Origin: a virus
Virus record (IMG/VR): IMGVR_UViG_3300031576_000069
Location: 1 to 50,055 of that record
Reading direction: 5' to 3' (one strand)
Length of the DNA: 50,055 bases
Under the pieces are notes generated by a model that did not search any database, was not told the DNA's origin, and saw only the letters and a list, made by a program, of their open reading frames with translations. Both the position numbers and the translations under genes were made by a program. Of this stretch, positions 1 to 7,040 are shown piece by piece; the stretch's first letter is position 1, and every line of letters begins with the position of its first letter.

Positions 1-37
1 CCTTTTTCGCACTTGCATGGGAAGCGCGCTCCGGCCA

Positions 38-373
38 TCAGGCCCTCGCCGCCTCGTGGAAGTTCATGGCCGCCAGGCACGGGTCCGAGACGCGGCCGAC
101 GTAGATGTGCCTCACGCCATCGCAGGTAAAGGCATGGCCGAGCACGTTCGTTCCGGAGTCCCCGGGCCGGTGTTTCGCGTGCTCGCGCGCGATCCACGCC
201 ACGGCCTCGGCCTTCGTGCGGAAGGTCTCGCCCCCGAGTTGGTTGGGATGCCCGTAGTCGTGGAACACGATGTACCGATAGCTCGGCATGTAGGGCGAGA
301 ACTGCGCGTCGTCCTTGATCCCGCGGTCCTCCCGCCTGAGCGGGACCATCAACGGCTTCGATCCCTTCTTCAT
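38..373 (-). CDS. Hypothetical protein, 111 aa
   Basis: No family recognised. The product is a soluble, His- and aromatic-rich protein with a central segment (TKAEAVAWIAREHAKHRPGD) typical of small phage proteins that carry a 'transfer-ID' type alpha/beta fold. The chosen ATG overlaps the stop of the upstream HAD-like gene as ATGA and follows GGAGG at about 9 nt. A longer in-frame start exists at 400 but would lie well inside the HAD gene. It is the second gene of the unit driven by the promoter at 786-814. Confidence 0.75.
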   Translation of the reverse strand: MKKGSKPLMVPLRREDRGIKDDAQFSPYMPSYRYIVFHDYGHPNQLGGETFRTKAEAVAWIAREHAKHRPGDSGTNVLGHAFTCDGVRHIYVGRVSDPCLAAMNFHEAARA

Positions 374-768
374 GACCTTGCCTCCTTTTGGATTCTCCAC
401 GCGGGCTTGATGCTCGCGAGCACGCGCTCGGCGTCCAGCCCCGCGTTCTCCGCCCGGAACGCCCGATCGTCGATGATGAGCGCCAGGTCCATGGGTTTCA
501 CCGCCGGATAGAACCCATCATAGTCGATGGCGTTCGCCACCAGCCAGGCCCTGACATCTGGGTGATCTCCCCGCGTGGTCCAGACCAGAACTTTGTGCCC
601 GGCCGCCCGCAGACGTGCGAGAGTCTCTTTGACCCCTGGCAATATCCTCCCTATTTTCCCGCCATCCCAGCCGGCATAATGGGCCATCGTTGCGTCGAGA
701 TCGACCAGGATTATTCCCGGCTTCTCCTCCGGCAGTCCGGTGGCCAGCGCCCCATTCTCGGTCGCCAT
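370..768 (-). CDS. HAD-like hydrolase / phosphatase, 132 aa
   Basis: Small haloacid-dehalogenase-fold protein. Motif I is DLDATMAH (Asp23 and Asp25 in the nucleophile/acid positions), motif II is VWTTRGD (around residues 62-68), the conserved Lys is in KPMDLALIIDD (Lys91) and motif III is the Asp pair at 100-101. All four catalytic positions are present, so activity as a small phosphatase is plausible; the substrate cannot be read from sequence. At 132 aa it is a minimal HAD without a cap domain. Start: ATG with GGAGG about 6 nt upstream and a near-perfect sigma-70 promoter ending about 18 bp upstream, so the leader is only about 10 nt. Confidence 0.8.
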   Translation of the reverse strand: MATENGALATGLPEEKPGIILVDLDATMAHYAGWDGGKIGRILPGVKETLARLRAAGHKVLVWTTRGDHPDVRAWLVANAIDYDGFYPAVKPMDLALIIDDRAFRAENAGLDAERVLASIKPAWRIQKEARS

Positions 769-785
769 CTCATTCCTCCATTACA

Positions 786-814
786 ATTATAACTTAAATC
801 ATGATTCTTGTCAA
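786..814 (-). promoter_or_regulatory. Sigma-70 promoter with palindromic spacer (P1)
   Basis: On the minus strand TTGACA is followed after exactly 17 bp by TATAAT, a full consensus match. The spacer contains the perfect 10-bp palindrome AATCATGATT at 797-806. The same spacer register carries TCATGA-type palindromes in the promoters at 3838, 4571 and 6931. It drives the HAD-like gene starting at 768. Confidence 0.9.
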
Positions 815-822
815 TACTTAAA

Positions 823-1341
823 TTATACAAAAGCATACCTATACCCGGCGGCGATCTTGCTTATGAACACACGCCCCAATCCGAATCTGTCAGCTATAGA
901 TTGATGCGTCTTGCCATCTGTAAGCATTGCACGGATGCGATAGAGTTGCCTCTTGGTGATCTTGGCACGGCTATTGCGGTAGCCGCAATCGTGGGTCCCA
1001 TGTTGGTATTTGCGGGCGTGATTGTTGGACATGCTCTCCCATGCCAAATTCATGGGCTTGTTGTTGCGCCAATTACCATCGAGATGAGATGCTGTTTGGC
1101 CCGGCAACGGAACTCCATGGAATGCCTCACACACCAAACGGTGTACTCTGAAGTGCTTAAAACGACCGATTGCTATCCCTATTCCGACAAAGAAATAGCG
1201 ACCGCTTGATTGCACGGACTCCTTCAATCTGCGAGGAGTGTCGCGCAGGAATGCTCCGTGCTTCCTCAGCGAATATATGTGGCCATCGGATCCGGCGAAG
1301 TATCCTGCGGCCCGCGCTATCGGCAGAAGTGTAAGTCGCAT
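823..1341 (-). CDS. HNH homing endonuclease with C-terminal HTH, 172 aa
   Basis: Free-standing HNH endonuclease of the HNH_3 type. The core is HRLVCEAFHG followed by SHLDGNWRNNKPMNLAWE, with the His-Asn-(His) ligands of the betabeta-alpha-metal site, and a C-terminal helix-turn-helix (HQSIADRFGLGRVFISKI) that probably binds DNA. Such genes spread by cutting related phage genomes. The ATG at 1341 follows GGAGAA with 6-nt spacing; another ATG lies 12 nt upstream at 1353. The gene is visibly AT-richer than its neighbours, consistent with recent acquisition, and ends just before the promoter at 786-814. Confidence 0.82.
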   Translation of the reverse strand: MRLTLLPIARAAGYFAGSDGHIYSLRKHGAFLRDTPRRLKESVQSSGRYFFVGIGIAIGRFKHFRVHRLVCEAFHGVPLPGQTASHLDGNWRNNKPMNLAWESMSNNHARKYQHGTHDCGYRNSRAKITKRQLYRIRAMLTDGKTHQSIADRFGLGRVFISKIAAGYRYAFV

Positions 1342-1363
1342 GCTGTTCTCCATGAAAAGGGAG

Positions 1364-1416
1364 AGCCCCACCTGGTGACCCATGCGGGGCTCAAGGCCCT
1401 TCTGGCAGGTGGGGCT
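1364..1416. repeat. 11-bp inverted repeat upstream of the HNH gene
   Basis: AGCCCCACCTG (1364-1374) is perfectly complementary to CAGGTGGGGCT (1406-1416), with a 31-nt GC-rich loop. It lies in the noncoding stretch between the gene ending at 1478 and the HNH start at 1341. On the minus strand the stem is followed by a short pyrimidine run (CTCCCTTTTC), so it could act as a weak terminator or a translation-control hairpin directly before the HNH start. Nothing else is visible in 1417-1477. Confidence 0.55.
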
Positions 1417-1477
1417 AAATAGAAACAGCACGGCACACGGGTCACGGCGATAGATTAACATCGCCGACGCATCAACG

Positions 1478-1807
1478 TCAAGCGCCTGGCGAGCGCTTTG
1501 CCGCGACGACACCGATTTTCCCTCCAGGAGTCGGCAAACCATTCCAACCATTGAGCCGCCCTGGCTCGCGATAGCCGTCCTTCATGCGCACGGTGCCGAA
1601 CGCGTAGAACACCGCCCGGGCGTTGACCTCCTCGGCCTTGGCGCGCGTGCGGTCCACCCAGGCCAGCGCCTCGGCGTGCGTGTCGAACGGTCCGACCAGG
1701 AAGGCGGTCCGGCCGGCGTCCCGGGCCGACGTGTAGTACCCGCCGTTCTCGCCATCGTGGCTCGCGCCACAAGGGCACCCCACCGTGGCCACCATTGTGG
1801 CGGTCAC
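1478..1807 (-). CDS. Hypothetical protein, 109 aa
   Basis: No family recognised. The N-terminus carries a CPCG pair and the middle reads like a small alpha/beta domain with THAEALAWVDRTRAK, a pattern also seen in the 111-aa product at 38-373 (TKAEAVAWIAREHAK), so the two may be distant paralogues. The start is a GTG overlapping the upstream stop as GTGA. It is the last gene of the unit beginning at 3816. Confidence 0.75.
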   Translation of the reverse strand: MTATMVATVGCPCGASHDGENGGYYTSARDAGRTAFLVGPFDTHAEALAWVDRTRAKAEEVNARAVFYAFGTVRMKDGYREPGRLNGWNGLPTPGGKIGVVAAKRSPGA

Positions 1808-2280
1808 GCGACCCCCGTCGGCTTCGGCTCGATCCAGACCTTAACGGCGTCGCGCCCAGGCATCTTCCGCGTGCGGATCCGCTTCTCGGCCGCGGCCTGG
1901 CGCCAGCGCGCGCTCTCGCGCTCGGATGCCTTCTGTGCCGCGTACTCCCCGGCGTGGTAGAGCGCGTTGAGCATCCAATACCGACCGGTGGAGTCCAGCG
2001 CGGCGAGCGCGGCCTCGACCGTCAGGTCGAGATCGAAGCGCTCGTCGCCGCTCCCGTGCCGGACCAGTACGGCGAGGTCCGCGTGCCGACCCTCCCTGAT
2101 CTTGACGACCCGGTAGTGAAAGGAGTGCGAGTCGAGACCGCCGCATCTGCCGGGCTCGTCGTGCAACAGCTTCTCCCCCTCCTTCAGGTCCGGGGGATTC
2201 ACCTTGCGAACGTGCGTGCCCTTGCCATCCCACGAGTACCCTGGCTCTCCGTTCTTCACCGGCTTTCCGCACATGCACAT
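1804..2280 (-). CDS. Hypothetical protein with N-terminal Cys cluster, 158 aa
   Basis: The product begins MCMCGKPVKNGEPGYSWDGK, a CxC start that could be half of a zinc knuckle with the later RCGG. The C-terminal half is charged and helical (AAQKASERESARWRQAAAEK). The start follows GGAGGGAGTC closely. It sits between the LPD29 protein and a small Cys-containing protein. Function unknown. Confidence 0.75.
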   Translation of the reverse strand: MCMCGKPVKNGEPGYSWDGKGTHVRKVNPPDLKEGEKLLHDEPGRCGGLDSHSFHYRVVKIREGRHADLAVLVRHGSGDERFDLDLTVEAALAALDSTGRYWMLNALYHAGEYAAQKASERESARWRQAAAEKRIRTRKMPGRDAVKVWIEPKPTGVA

Positions 2281-2297
2281 GACTCCCTCCTTGAAAG

Positions 2298-3311
2298 CTA
2301 CTTCCGCCCCACGAGCAGATAGCTGAAGAACCCACTGTAGTCACCGCCATCGTCGTCCAGGCGCTCGATCCCCTTGGTCAGGTTGGCGCCGGCCGTGAGC
2401 CGCCGACCCACGTCGCCGAGGTCCCAGGAGTGTCCACCGGTCGGCTCGGTGAACTGCGCCTTCAGGTCCACGCCCTCGGGACCCACCGGCCACTCCGGAC
2501 CGTCCTTGAACTTGAAGGCGAACCGCGTGAGCACCAGCGCCGCCGCCTCGTGCACGAAGTGCGCGGACACCTCCCGGCTCACGAATGTGTAGCCCGCGCT
2601 CCCGAACACCTCGATCCACGCGTTGTGCCGGTAGGTGGTGCTGTCGTCCATGCCGTCGAAGTCCTTGCCCTGGTACTTGTCCACGATCGCGTCGACCTCC
2701 TTGCTCGGCGGACCGTCCGTCCACCCCACGTTGAGATTGTCGCCCCCGCTGTAGCGCTCGGTCTTGACCGAGAACTTGACCCCCGGGTATTTCGCCGCCA
2801 GTTCCTTCCGCACGTTCTTGGCCGCCGTCGTCAGGTGGTTCTGATTTGTCTCACTCAGCGGGAGCAGGTCCTTGTGCTCTGCCTTCAGCCGCGCGATCTC
2901 CTTCCGGTGGGCCTCCGCGCTCGCCATCTTGACCTCCTCGTCGGCCTTGACCTTCGCCTTGTTTTTCTCGACCAGGTCGAGGACCTCGTCGCCGGTGAGC
3001 ACACGCTCGGTGAGAAAGAAGTGCTGGCTATGCCAGACGCCCGGATCCGACTCGGCCTTGATCGAGTCGGCCTCGACGCGCGTGGAGCCGAAGTCCTCGA
3101 GGCTGATCACCTCGTAGCTCACGGTCTCCGCACCCCACCCCGTCGTGTGCGCGACCCTCCGAACGACCGCGTAATCCTGCGCGTGCCAGGCCATGTTGCC
3201 GCCCCAGTGCAGGACCATCCCGGCCGGCAGGTTGTTCTTGAGGCTGTTGGCCGGGACGTCGATCTTGACCAGGCCGCCGCCCTTCCCCATCTCGTATCGT
3301 TCTGTTCTCAT
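2298..3311 (-). CDS. LPD29-domain-like protein, 337 aa
   Basis: The middle of the protein (about residues 155-225) matches, from memory, the large polyvalent protein-associated domain 29: a helix with KNVRKELAAKYPGVKFSVKT, then RYSGGDNLNVGWTDGPPSKE and DKYQGKDFDGMDD. This domain occurs in phage and conjugative-element accessory proteins, often combined with other modules; its biochemical role is unknown. The N-terminal part is a beta-rich domain followed by a charged helix (about 118-150). The ATG is preceded by GAGGA at about 9 nt. It lies in the left-arm unit with other small unknown genes. Confidence 0.75.
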   Translation of the reverse strand: MRTERYEMGKGGGLVKIDVPANSLKNNLPAGMVLHWGGNMAWHAQDYAVVRRVAHTTGWGAETVSYEVISLEDFGSTRVEADSIKAESDPGVWHSQHFFLTERVLTGDEVLDLVEKNKAKVKADEEVKMASAEAHRKEIARLKAEHKDLLPLSETNQNHLTTAAKNVRKELAAKYPGVKFSVKTERYSGGDNLNVGWTDGPPSKEVDAIVDKYQGKDFDGMDDSTTYRHNAWIEVFGSAGYTFVSREVSAHFVHEAAALVLTRFAFKFKDGPEWPVGPEGVDLKAQFTEPTGGHSWDLGDVGRRLTAGANLTKGIERLDDDGGDYSGFFSYLLVGRK

Positions 3312-3323
3312 AGTGGTGTGTCC

Positions 3324-3515
3324 TCAGTAGTTCCCGAAAAACTGTCCGATCTGGGAGGCCGGGCTTCCCATGGCCACGAAGTAGACGGGCTCTCCCCCCC
3401 TCAGCTTCAGCAGTCGGCGCATCTCCCTCTTGCTCCCCTCGGCTACGATCAGGCCCGGCAGTTTGCCGCCAGGATCGCGCTTGACCAGCTTGTAGAGTAG
3501 GCTCCTTGGAATCAC
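3324..3515 (-). CDS. Hypothetical protein, 63 aa
   Basis: Small basic protein with no recognised domain. Start is GTG, overlapping the stop of the 41-aa gene upstream as GTGA, which indicates translational coupling. Confidence 0.65.
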   Translation of the reverse strand: MIPRSLLYKLVKRDPGGKLPGLIVAEGSKREMRRLLKLRGGEPVYFVAMGSPASQIGQFFGNY

Positions 3516-3637
3516 GGCCGCCTCCCCTGGGCGTTCGCGAGCATCCGCTCGCTGGGCACCAGGCCCGCCATCACCATCGCGGTCACAGGCCCCGGCTCCG
3601 GCCGCCGCCGTCTCAGCGCCTCCGGCTTCCGGGTCAC
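3512..3637 (-). CDS. Very small basic protein, 41 aa
   Basis: A short reading frame that starts GTG within a GTGA overlap with the stop of the 60-aa gene upstream and ends TGA within a GTGA overlap with the next gene. GGAG lies 7 nt before the start. The product is Arg/Pro-rich (RRRRPEPGP) with a hydrophobic middle. Support is position, RBS and the double coupling, not homology. Confidence 0.5.
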   Translation of the reverse strand: MTRKPEALRRRRPEPGPVTAMVMAGLVPSERMLANAQGRRP

Positions 3638-3816
3638 GATCCCGCTCCGGCCGTCGCGGTCTCCGCCTTCCGGGTCGGGGCGAACCCGCGAACCGGCTTG
3701 TAGGCGGGGAAGGTGCTCCCCCCCCGCATCTTCTTGGCGGCCGCCATGGCCGCCTCCACCAACTCCTCCACGAACTCGGCCGCCGCCGCCCGACCCGCCG
3801 CCCCGTGAGTTCTCAT
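3634..3816 (-). CDS. Hypothetical Ala-rich protein, 60 aa
   Basis: First gene behind the promoter at 3838-3866. The N-terminal half is an Ala/Glu helix (AAAAEFVEELVEAAMAAAKK), the C-terminal half is basic. A purine-rich GGGAGGGAGG run lies immediately before the ATG. No family recognised. Confidence 0.6.
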   Translation of the reverse strand: MRTHGAAGRAAAAEFVEELVEAAMAAAKKMRGGSTFPAYKPVRGFAPTRKAETATAGAGS

Positions 3817-3837
3817 TGCCTCCCTCCCTACACTAAG

Positions 3838-3866
3838 AGTATAGCATCCGTTATGACGCTTGTCAA
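3838..3866 (-). promoter_or_regulatory. Sigma-70 promoter with palindromic spacer (P2)
   Basis: TTGACA, 17-bp spacer, TATACT on the minus strand. The spacer holds CGTCATAACG at 3849-3858, a one-mismatch version of the palindrome in the other left-arm promoters, in the identical register (spacer positions 3-12). TGC precedes the -10, giving an extended -10. It drives the genes from 3816 downward. Confidence 0.88.
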
Positions 3867-3894
3867 GACCCAGGAAGGACCCAGGGGCGCCACA

Positions 3895-4533
3895 TCAGGA
3901 GCCCTCGCGGAGCACCATCTGCTCCTTCTTGAAGCTCTTGACACCGAAGAACTTGCGCGCGCAGTCCTCCCCTACCCAGGCCCCGTGGATCACGCCGTCC
4001 GCGCCCTTACCGGTCACGGGCACGAAGCGCCCGCTCGGGACCGCCTTCGCGCAGAGTTCGCATTCCCGATGGCCGGTCGTGGCGCCGTAGCGGCGAGCGA
4101 ACCGGCTGTCGAACTTCGTGCCCTTGGCCCACTGGACGATCCCGACCTGGCGCTCGACCGGCAGGATCGCGAGAACAAGGCCGTTCATCTCCCGGCTGAG
4201 ATTGGTCGCATCGCCGTGGTGGTTGTCCATCGAGCGCCGACTGGGGTCCATGTCCTTCGTCCGCCACGACCTGCCCTTGTGCGTCCAGGACACGCGCGGG
4301 CAGTTCGTGCACGTCTTGATGGTCTTGGACGCCCCGTTATTCCAGGCCTCCCAGCGGGGGACGGTCTTACCATTCAAGATGCCGACGCGGCCGTCGCCCT
4401 CGCAGACAGGGCACCCGGTCCAGACCTCTGTCGGGAGGACGCGCTTCTCCCACTCGATCTCCGCCAGGCCCCAATCCTCGGACTTCGTGCCCATCGCGGT
4501 CAGCGTCTCGAGTCCCTTCTCAGAGTGGTTCAT
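3895..4533 (-). CDS. Zinc-finger protein of unknown function, 212 aa
   Basis: Contains one probable four-Cys zinc site (CPVCEGDGR with CTNCP about 30 residues later) and a second Cys pair late in the protein (CELCAKAV). The C-terminal part (GAWVGEDCARKFFGV) resembles domains that display nucleic-acid-binding fingers. It is a single-gene unit directly behind the promoter at 4571-4599, and starts ATG after AGAGGAGAG. No enzyme motif was seen. Confidence 0.7.
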   Translation of the reverse strand: MNHSEKGLETLTAMGTKSEDWGLAEIEWEKRVLPTEVWTGCPVCEGDGRVGILNGKTVPRWEAWNNGASKTIKTCTNCPRVSWTHKGRSWRTKDMDPSRRSMDNHHGDATNLSREMNGLVLAILPVERQVGIVQWAKGTKFDSRFARRYGATTGHRECELCAKAVPSGRFVPVTGKGADGVIHGAWVGEDCARKFFGVKSFKKEQMVLREGS

Positions 4534-4570
4534 GTCGCTCTCCTCTGCGGCCTCCGTCCCCTACATCCTG

Positions 4571-4599
4571 AGTATAACATGGGTCATGACCGAAGTCAA
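4571..4599 (-). promoter_or_regulatory. Sigma-70 promoter with palindromic spacer (P3)
   Basis: TTGACT, 17-bp spacer, TATACT, with TGT before the -10 (extended -10). The spacer contains the perfect 10-bp palindrome GGTCATGACC at 4582-4591, in the same register as P1, P2 and P4. It drives the zinc-finger gene starting at 4533. Confidence 0.9.
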
Positions 4600-4602
4600 G
4601 AC

Positions 4603-4941
4603 CTATTTTCCAGCCATCCTTACCTTGACCATGTCCCGGAGCCTCCGGCACTTGGCGTCCTCGCAGTCGGGACCATCCGGGCAGACGCCGGAGAGCGCGT
4701 CATCGACCGAGCGCGCACCACTGGCCAAGAGATCGGAATCTCGCGCCAGGTCGCGGATGATCCATCCGCGGCTATCGTAGACGACACCGCACTGACAGAC
4801 GACGTCCTTGCCGTCGCCAAACATGCTCAGAGGCGCCTCCCCGCACGGGCAGTTGATCCTGCCCAGGGCTGGCCTCCCCGGCGGCACGTCCGGATCGCGC
4901 ACCCATGCCAGCTTCGTGAACCCGCTCGTCATGTCGGTCAC
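4603..4941 (-). CDS. Hypothetical zinc-ribbon protein, 112 aa
   Basis: CPCG and CQCG pairs about 20 residues apart suggest a zinc ribbon at residues 30-52; a further Cys trio lies in CPDGPDCEDAKC. The gene overlaps the upstream gene's stop by 4 bp and ends at the edge of promoter P3, so it is the last gene of the unit starting at 6909. Confidence 0.7.
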   Translation of the reverse strand: MTDMTSGFTKLAWVRDPDVPPGRPALGRINCPCGEAPLSMFGDGKDVVCQCGVVYDSRGWIIRDLARDSDLLASGARSVDDALSGVCPDGPDCEDAKCRRLRDMVKVRMAGK

Positions 4942-5471
4942 CCCCTCGCGGGCATCAAGAGCCCGATGTTCTCGCGCTTGCCCTTCCCTGGGCCGTTGAC
5001 GGCCTCGACGCGGTAGACCTTGACCTCGGGGTCCCCGTCCTTGTCGACCGGGATCCGGAGCCTGACCAGCCCGTCCGAACCGAGCGCGGCCGCCAGCTTG
5101 GCCAGCAGGTTGGCGTCGATAGCGATCTCGATCTCTGGCCGGTTCCGCTTGGGCACGAGGGCCACCCAGTTCGGGAACTGGCCGAGGTCCGGCCTGGGGA
5201 AGCTCGCGCCGCCCAGGGTGTCCTTGAGCACGCCATTGGCCTCGAGCGCGGCCATCGACATCTTGCGCCCGGACTTCCTTGCCGCCTTGAGGGCCTCGAC
5301 CGTGACCGGGCCGTCGACGTCCTTCTCATCGCGGTCGACCACGATCGCGGCGAGTATCTTGCCGTCCGTCGCGACCAACCTCTTGCCCAGGAGCCACGGC
5401 GACAACAGCGGCCGCCGCGTTTCGTCCTTCGAGGCCGCCTTCTCGATCTCGAACTCTGCCTGCAGGATCAT
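4938..5471 (-). CDS. Sliding-clamp-like (DnaN-type domain) protein, tentative, 177 aa
   Basis: The sequence has features seen in phage-encoded clamp-like proteins: VATDGKILAAIVVDR near the N-terminus (the 'TDG+ +A' strand of DnaN-type domains), a repeated strand-helix pattern, LAAALGSDGLVRLRIP and a C-terminal IGLLMPARG that resembles the closing strand of a clamp domain. At 177 aa it would form only one to two clamp repeats, so a scaffolding or inhibitory role is as likely as a true clamp. Start ATG overlaps the DUF7007-like gene's stop region by 4 bp. The assignment is by pattern only; a structure prediction would decide it. Confidence 0.5.
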   Translation of the reverse strand: MILQAEFEIEKAASKDETRRPLLSPWLLGKRLVATDGKILAAIVVDRDEKDVDGPVTVEALKAARKSGRKMSMAALEANGVLKDTLGGASFPRPDLGQFPNWVALVPKRNRPEIEIAIDANLLAKLAAALGSDGLVRLRIPVDKDGDPEVKVYRVEAVNGPGKGKRENIGLLMPARG

Positions 5472-6055
5472 CTCCCCCCCCTGACGAGGGCATGCCGCCC
5501 CTCGTCGATCACGAACGAACCGCGCGCCGGGTTGTCGTACTCCGCCTCCGGCACCAGGTAGTAAGCCGTCTCCGCCGGGTAGCGACCGCTCTCCAGGCGC
5601 CCGCCCCGGCCGGCGAACACCTCGACCATCCCCTCGGGCACCGGCCCTCCCGGGGTGGCCATCGAGCGCCACGCCCCCGATCCGGAGGCCGCGAGCGTGA
5701 TCATCCTCTCCTTGTTCTCCGCGCGGAAGATGTCCTCGTCGCGCACGTACGACTCGCCGGGCATGACCACCTTCCCGGTGAGCTTCTCGAAGTCCTCAGG
5801 CGCCCACGTGCGCAGGCTCTCCCTGGCGGCCTTCACCCGCTCGGGATCGAAGCGCTCCGGAAACGCGAGGATCACGCGCGCGTACTCGCAGTCCTCCTCA
5901 TACCACCCGCTCGGGAGCCTGAGCGCCTCCGGCATGAGCGCGTTCAACGTGGGCGAGACGTGGAATCCGCCATGACCGGCCGTACCGTAGAACACGATCC
6001 CGCGACCGTACGGCGTTGAATCCTGTGCCGGTCCCCACGGCGTTGAAGTCCCCAT
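5468..6055 (-). CDS. DUF7007-like protein, 195 aa
   Basis: Starts STPWGPAQDSTPYGRGIVFY and continues GTAGHGGFHVSP, then WYEEDCEYARVILAFPERF. This TPWG ... HGGF ... YEED pattern is what I recall for DUF7007, found in phage and plasmid accessory genes with unknown function. The ATG at 6055 follows GGAGG at about 9 nt and nearly abuts the preceding stop; a longer in-frame start at 6094 would overlap the upstream gene. Neighbours are a clamp-like protein and several small zinc proteins. Confidence 0.72.
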   Translation of the reverse strand: MGTSTPWGPAQDSTPYGRGIVFYGTAGHGGFHVSPTLNALMPEALRLPSGWYEEDCEYARVILAFPERFDPERVKAARESLRTWAPEDFEKLTGKVVMPGESYVRDEDIFRAENKERMITLAASGSGAWRSMATPGGPVPEGMVEVFAGRGGRLESGRYPAETAYYLVPEAEYDNPARGSFVIDEGRHALVRGGR

Positions 6056-6056
6056 G

Positions 6057-6209
6057 TTATTTTGCCTCCGCTTCTGATTTGTCGGCACCGGCATCCCTTG
6101 GCGGATGCACCCAGTACGTGCCCCCCAGTGGATAATGGCCCGAGTGCGTCCAGCGAACCAACGCTACTTTGCAGATTGAGCATAGCGGCGACGCCTTGAC
6201 CCTCGCCAT
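6057..6209 (-). CDS. Small CxxC protein, 50 aa
   Basis: Short reading frame with CSIC near the N-terminus. GGAGG lies about 9 nt before the ATG; the gene fits exactly between the stop of the 59-aa gene (1 nt gap) and the start of the DUF7007-like gene. Probably a small zinc-binding or redox knuckle; no family recognised. Confidence 0.6.
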   Translation of the reverse strand: MARVKASPLCSICKVALVRWTHSGHYPLGGTYWVHPPRDAGADKSEAEAK

Positions 6210-6210
6210 G

Positions 6211-6390
6211 CTATGCCACCTCCTGTGTCCAGACGATCATGCCCTTCTCGTCCACGATGTAGGCCGCCACACGTCCGGCCCCGCGTTCGCGTTCGTACTT
6301 CTTGAGGCGCTTCACCGTCGCCACGAGCGTACGCCCGCTCCCGATGGGATCGCCTCCGAATTTGAACCTCGCTACGTATAGCTTGGCCAT
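6211..6390 (-). CDS. Hypothetical protein, 59 aa
   Basis: Small alpha/beta protein (MAKLYVARFKFGGDPIGSGR..., ending EKGMIVWTQEVA). A strong AGGAGG precedes the ATG by about 8 nt. The pattern of strand, Lys-rich helix (VKRLKKYERERGAG), strand, strand suggests a single compact domain. Function unknown. Confidence 0.65.
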   Translation of the reverse strand: MAKLYVARFKFGGDPIGSGRTLVATVKRLKKYERERGAGRVAAYIVDEKGMIVWTQEVA

Positions 6391-6391
6391 G

Positions 6392-6736
6392 CTAGGCCAC
6401 CTCCTTTTTGTTCCTGCACCAAAAACTTGTCACTGACCCTGCGCGGCCGGACTTGCGGACATCGTACGAGCAGTATCCATCGGGCTGGGCTGGCACCGGC
6501 GATCCGTTCGGCCATTTCTGGCGCTTGGCCGCCTTGCCGCATTCCGGGCACCTCGGGCCCCAGATTCGGTCCGCGAGCGCGTGCTCATCGTTCTGCAGGA
6601 GGTGAGCCTCCGCCCAGGCCTCGCCGTCCTCGATCAGCGTGTCGAGCGCGAGAGCGAGCACGACCTCTCGGTCCGAGTCGTAGGCCAGCTTCGAGTGCTC
6701 CGCCTTCAGGATTCTGACCGCCTTTCGCATTGCCAT
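6392..6736 (-). CDS. Hypothetical protein with CPECG zinc motif, 114 aa
   Basis: Helical N-terminus followed by GPRCPECGKAAKRQKWPNG, then YCSYDVRKSG and a late WCRNKK, consistent with a four-Cys zinc ribbon. The ATG at 6736 overlaps the upstream stop (TGATG) and follows AGGGAG by 8 nt; a GTG at 6745 is an alternative. Confidence 0.7.
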   Translation of the reverse strand: MAMRKAVRILKAEHSKLAYDSDREVVLALALDTLIEDGEAWAEAHLLQNDEHALADRIWGPRCPECGKAAKRQKWPNGSPVPAQPDGYCSYDVRKSGRAGSVTSFWCRNKKEVA

Positions 6737-6909
6737 CAGGACCACTCCCTGGCCGCGTTCTCGGCGGCCATCACCGCCGTCTTGATCCGCTCGGCCCGGG
6801 CCTTGCTGGCGCCCATCTTGCCGTCGGAGAGAACGCCCAGGCGTGCGACCATTGCCATTGTGAACATGCCGACGAGGACCGCCACCTTCCGCCCGCTCTC
6901 GCTTTTCAT
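6736..6909 (-). CDS. Small membrane-like protein, 57 aa
   Basis: First gene behind promoter 6931-6959. AGGAGG lies 6 nt before the ATG. A short hydrophobic segment (VAVLVGMFTMAMVARLGVL) could cross the membrane; the rest is a charged helix. The longer frame back to 6966 cannot be used because it would run through the promoter. Confidence 0.65.
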   Translation of the reverse strand: MKSESGRKVAVLVGMFTMAMVARLGVLSDGKMGASKARAERIKTAVMAAENAAREWS

Positions 6910-6930
6910 GGGCTCCCTCCTGACACCCAT

Positions 6931-6959
6931 AGTATAGCTTTCGTCATGACGGTTGTCAA
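6931..6959 (-). promoter_or_regulatory. Sigma-70 promoter with palindromic spacer (P4)
   Basis: TTGACA, 17-bp spacer, TATACT on the minus strand. The spacer carries the perfect palindrome CGTCATGACG at 6942-6951, same register as P1-P3. It drives the run of genes from 6909 to 4603 (membrane protein, zinc proteins, DUF7007-like, clamp-like). Confidence 0.9.
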
Positions 6960-7040
6960 GGCCCAAAATAGGCCTACTCCGCCGCCGCGCGAATGCGGCT
7001 ACGTGGGGGACTCAGGCCCGAATGGGCCGGTCAGATGAGT

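Noticed and set aside
2341-2724. Arg/Gly-rich minus frame inside the LPD29-like gene
   Set aside because: Composition is that of a frame shifted on a high-GC gene; the LPD29-like frame is clearly the coding one.
5944-6183. Minus frame MLNLQSSVGSLDALGPLSTG...
   Set aside because: It overlaps the 50-aa CSIC gene and the DUF7007-like start in another frame and lacks an RBS.
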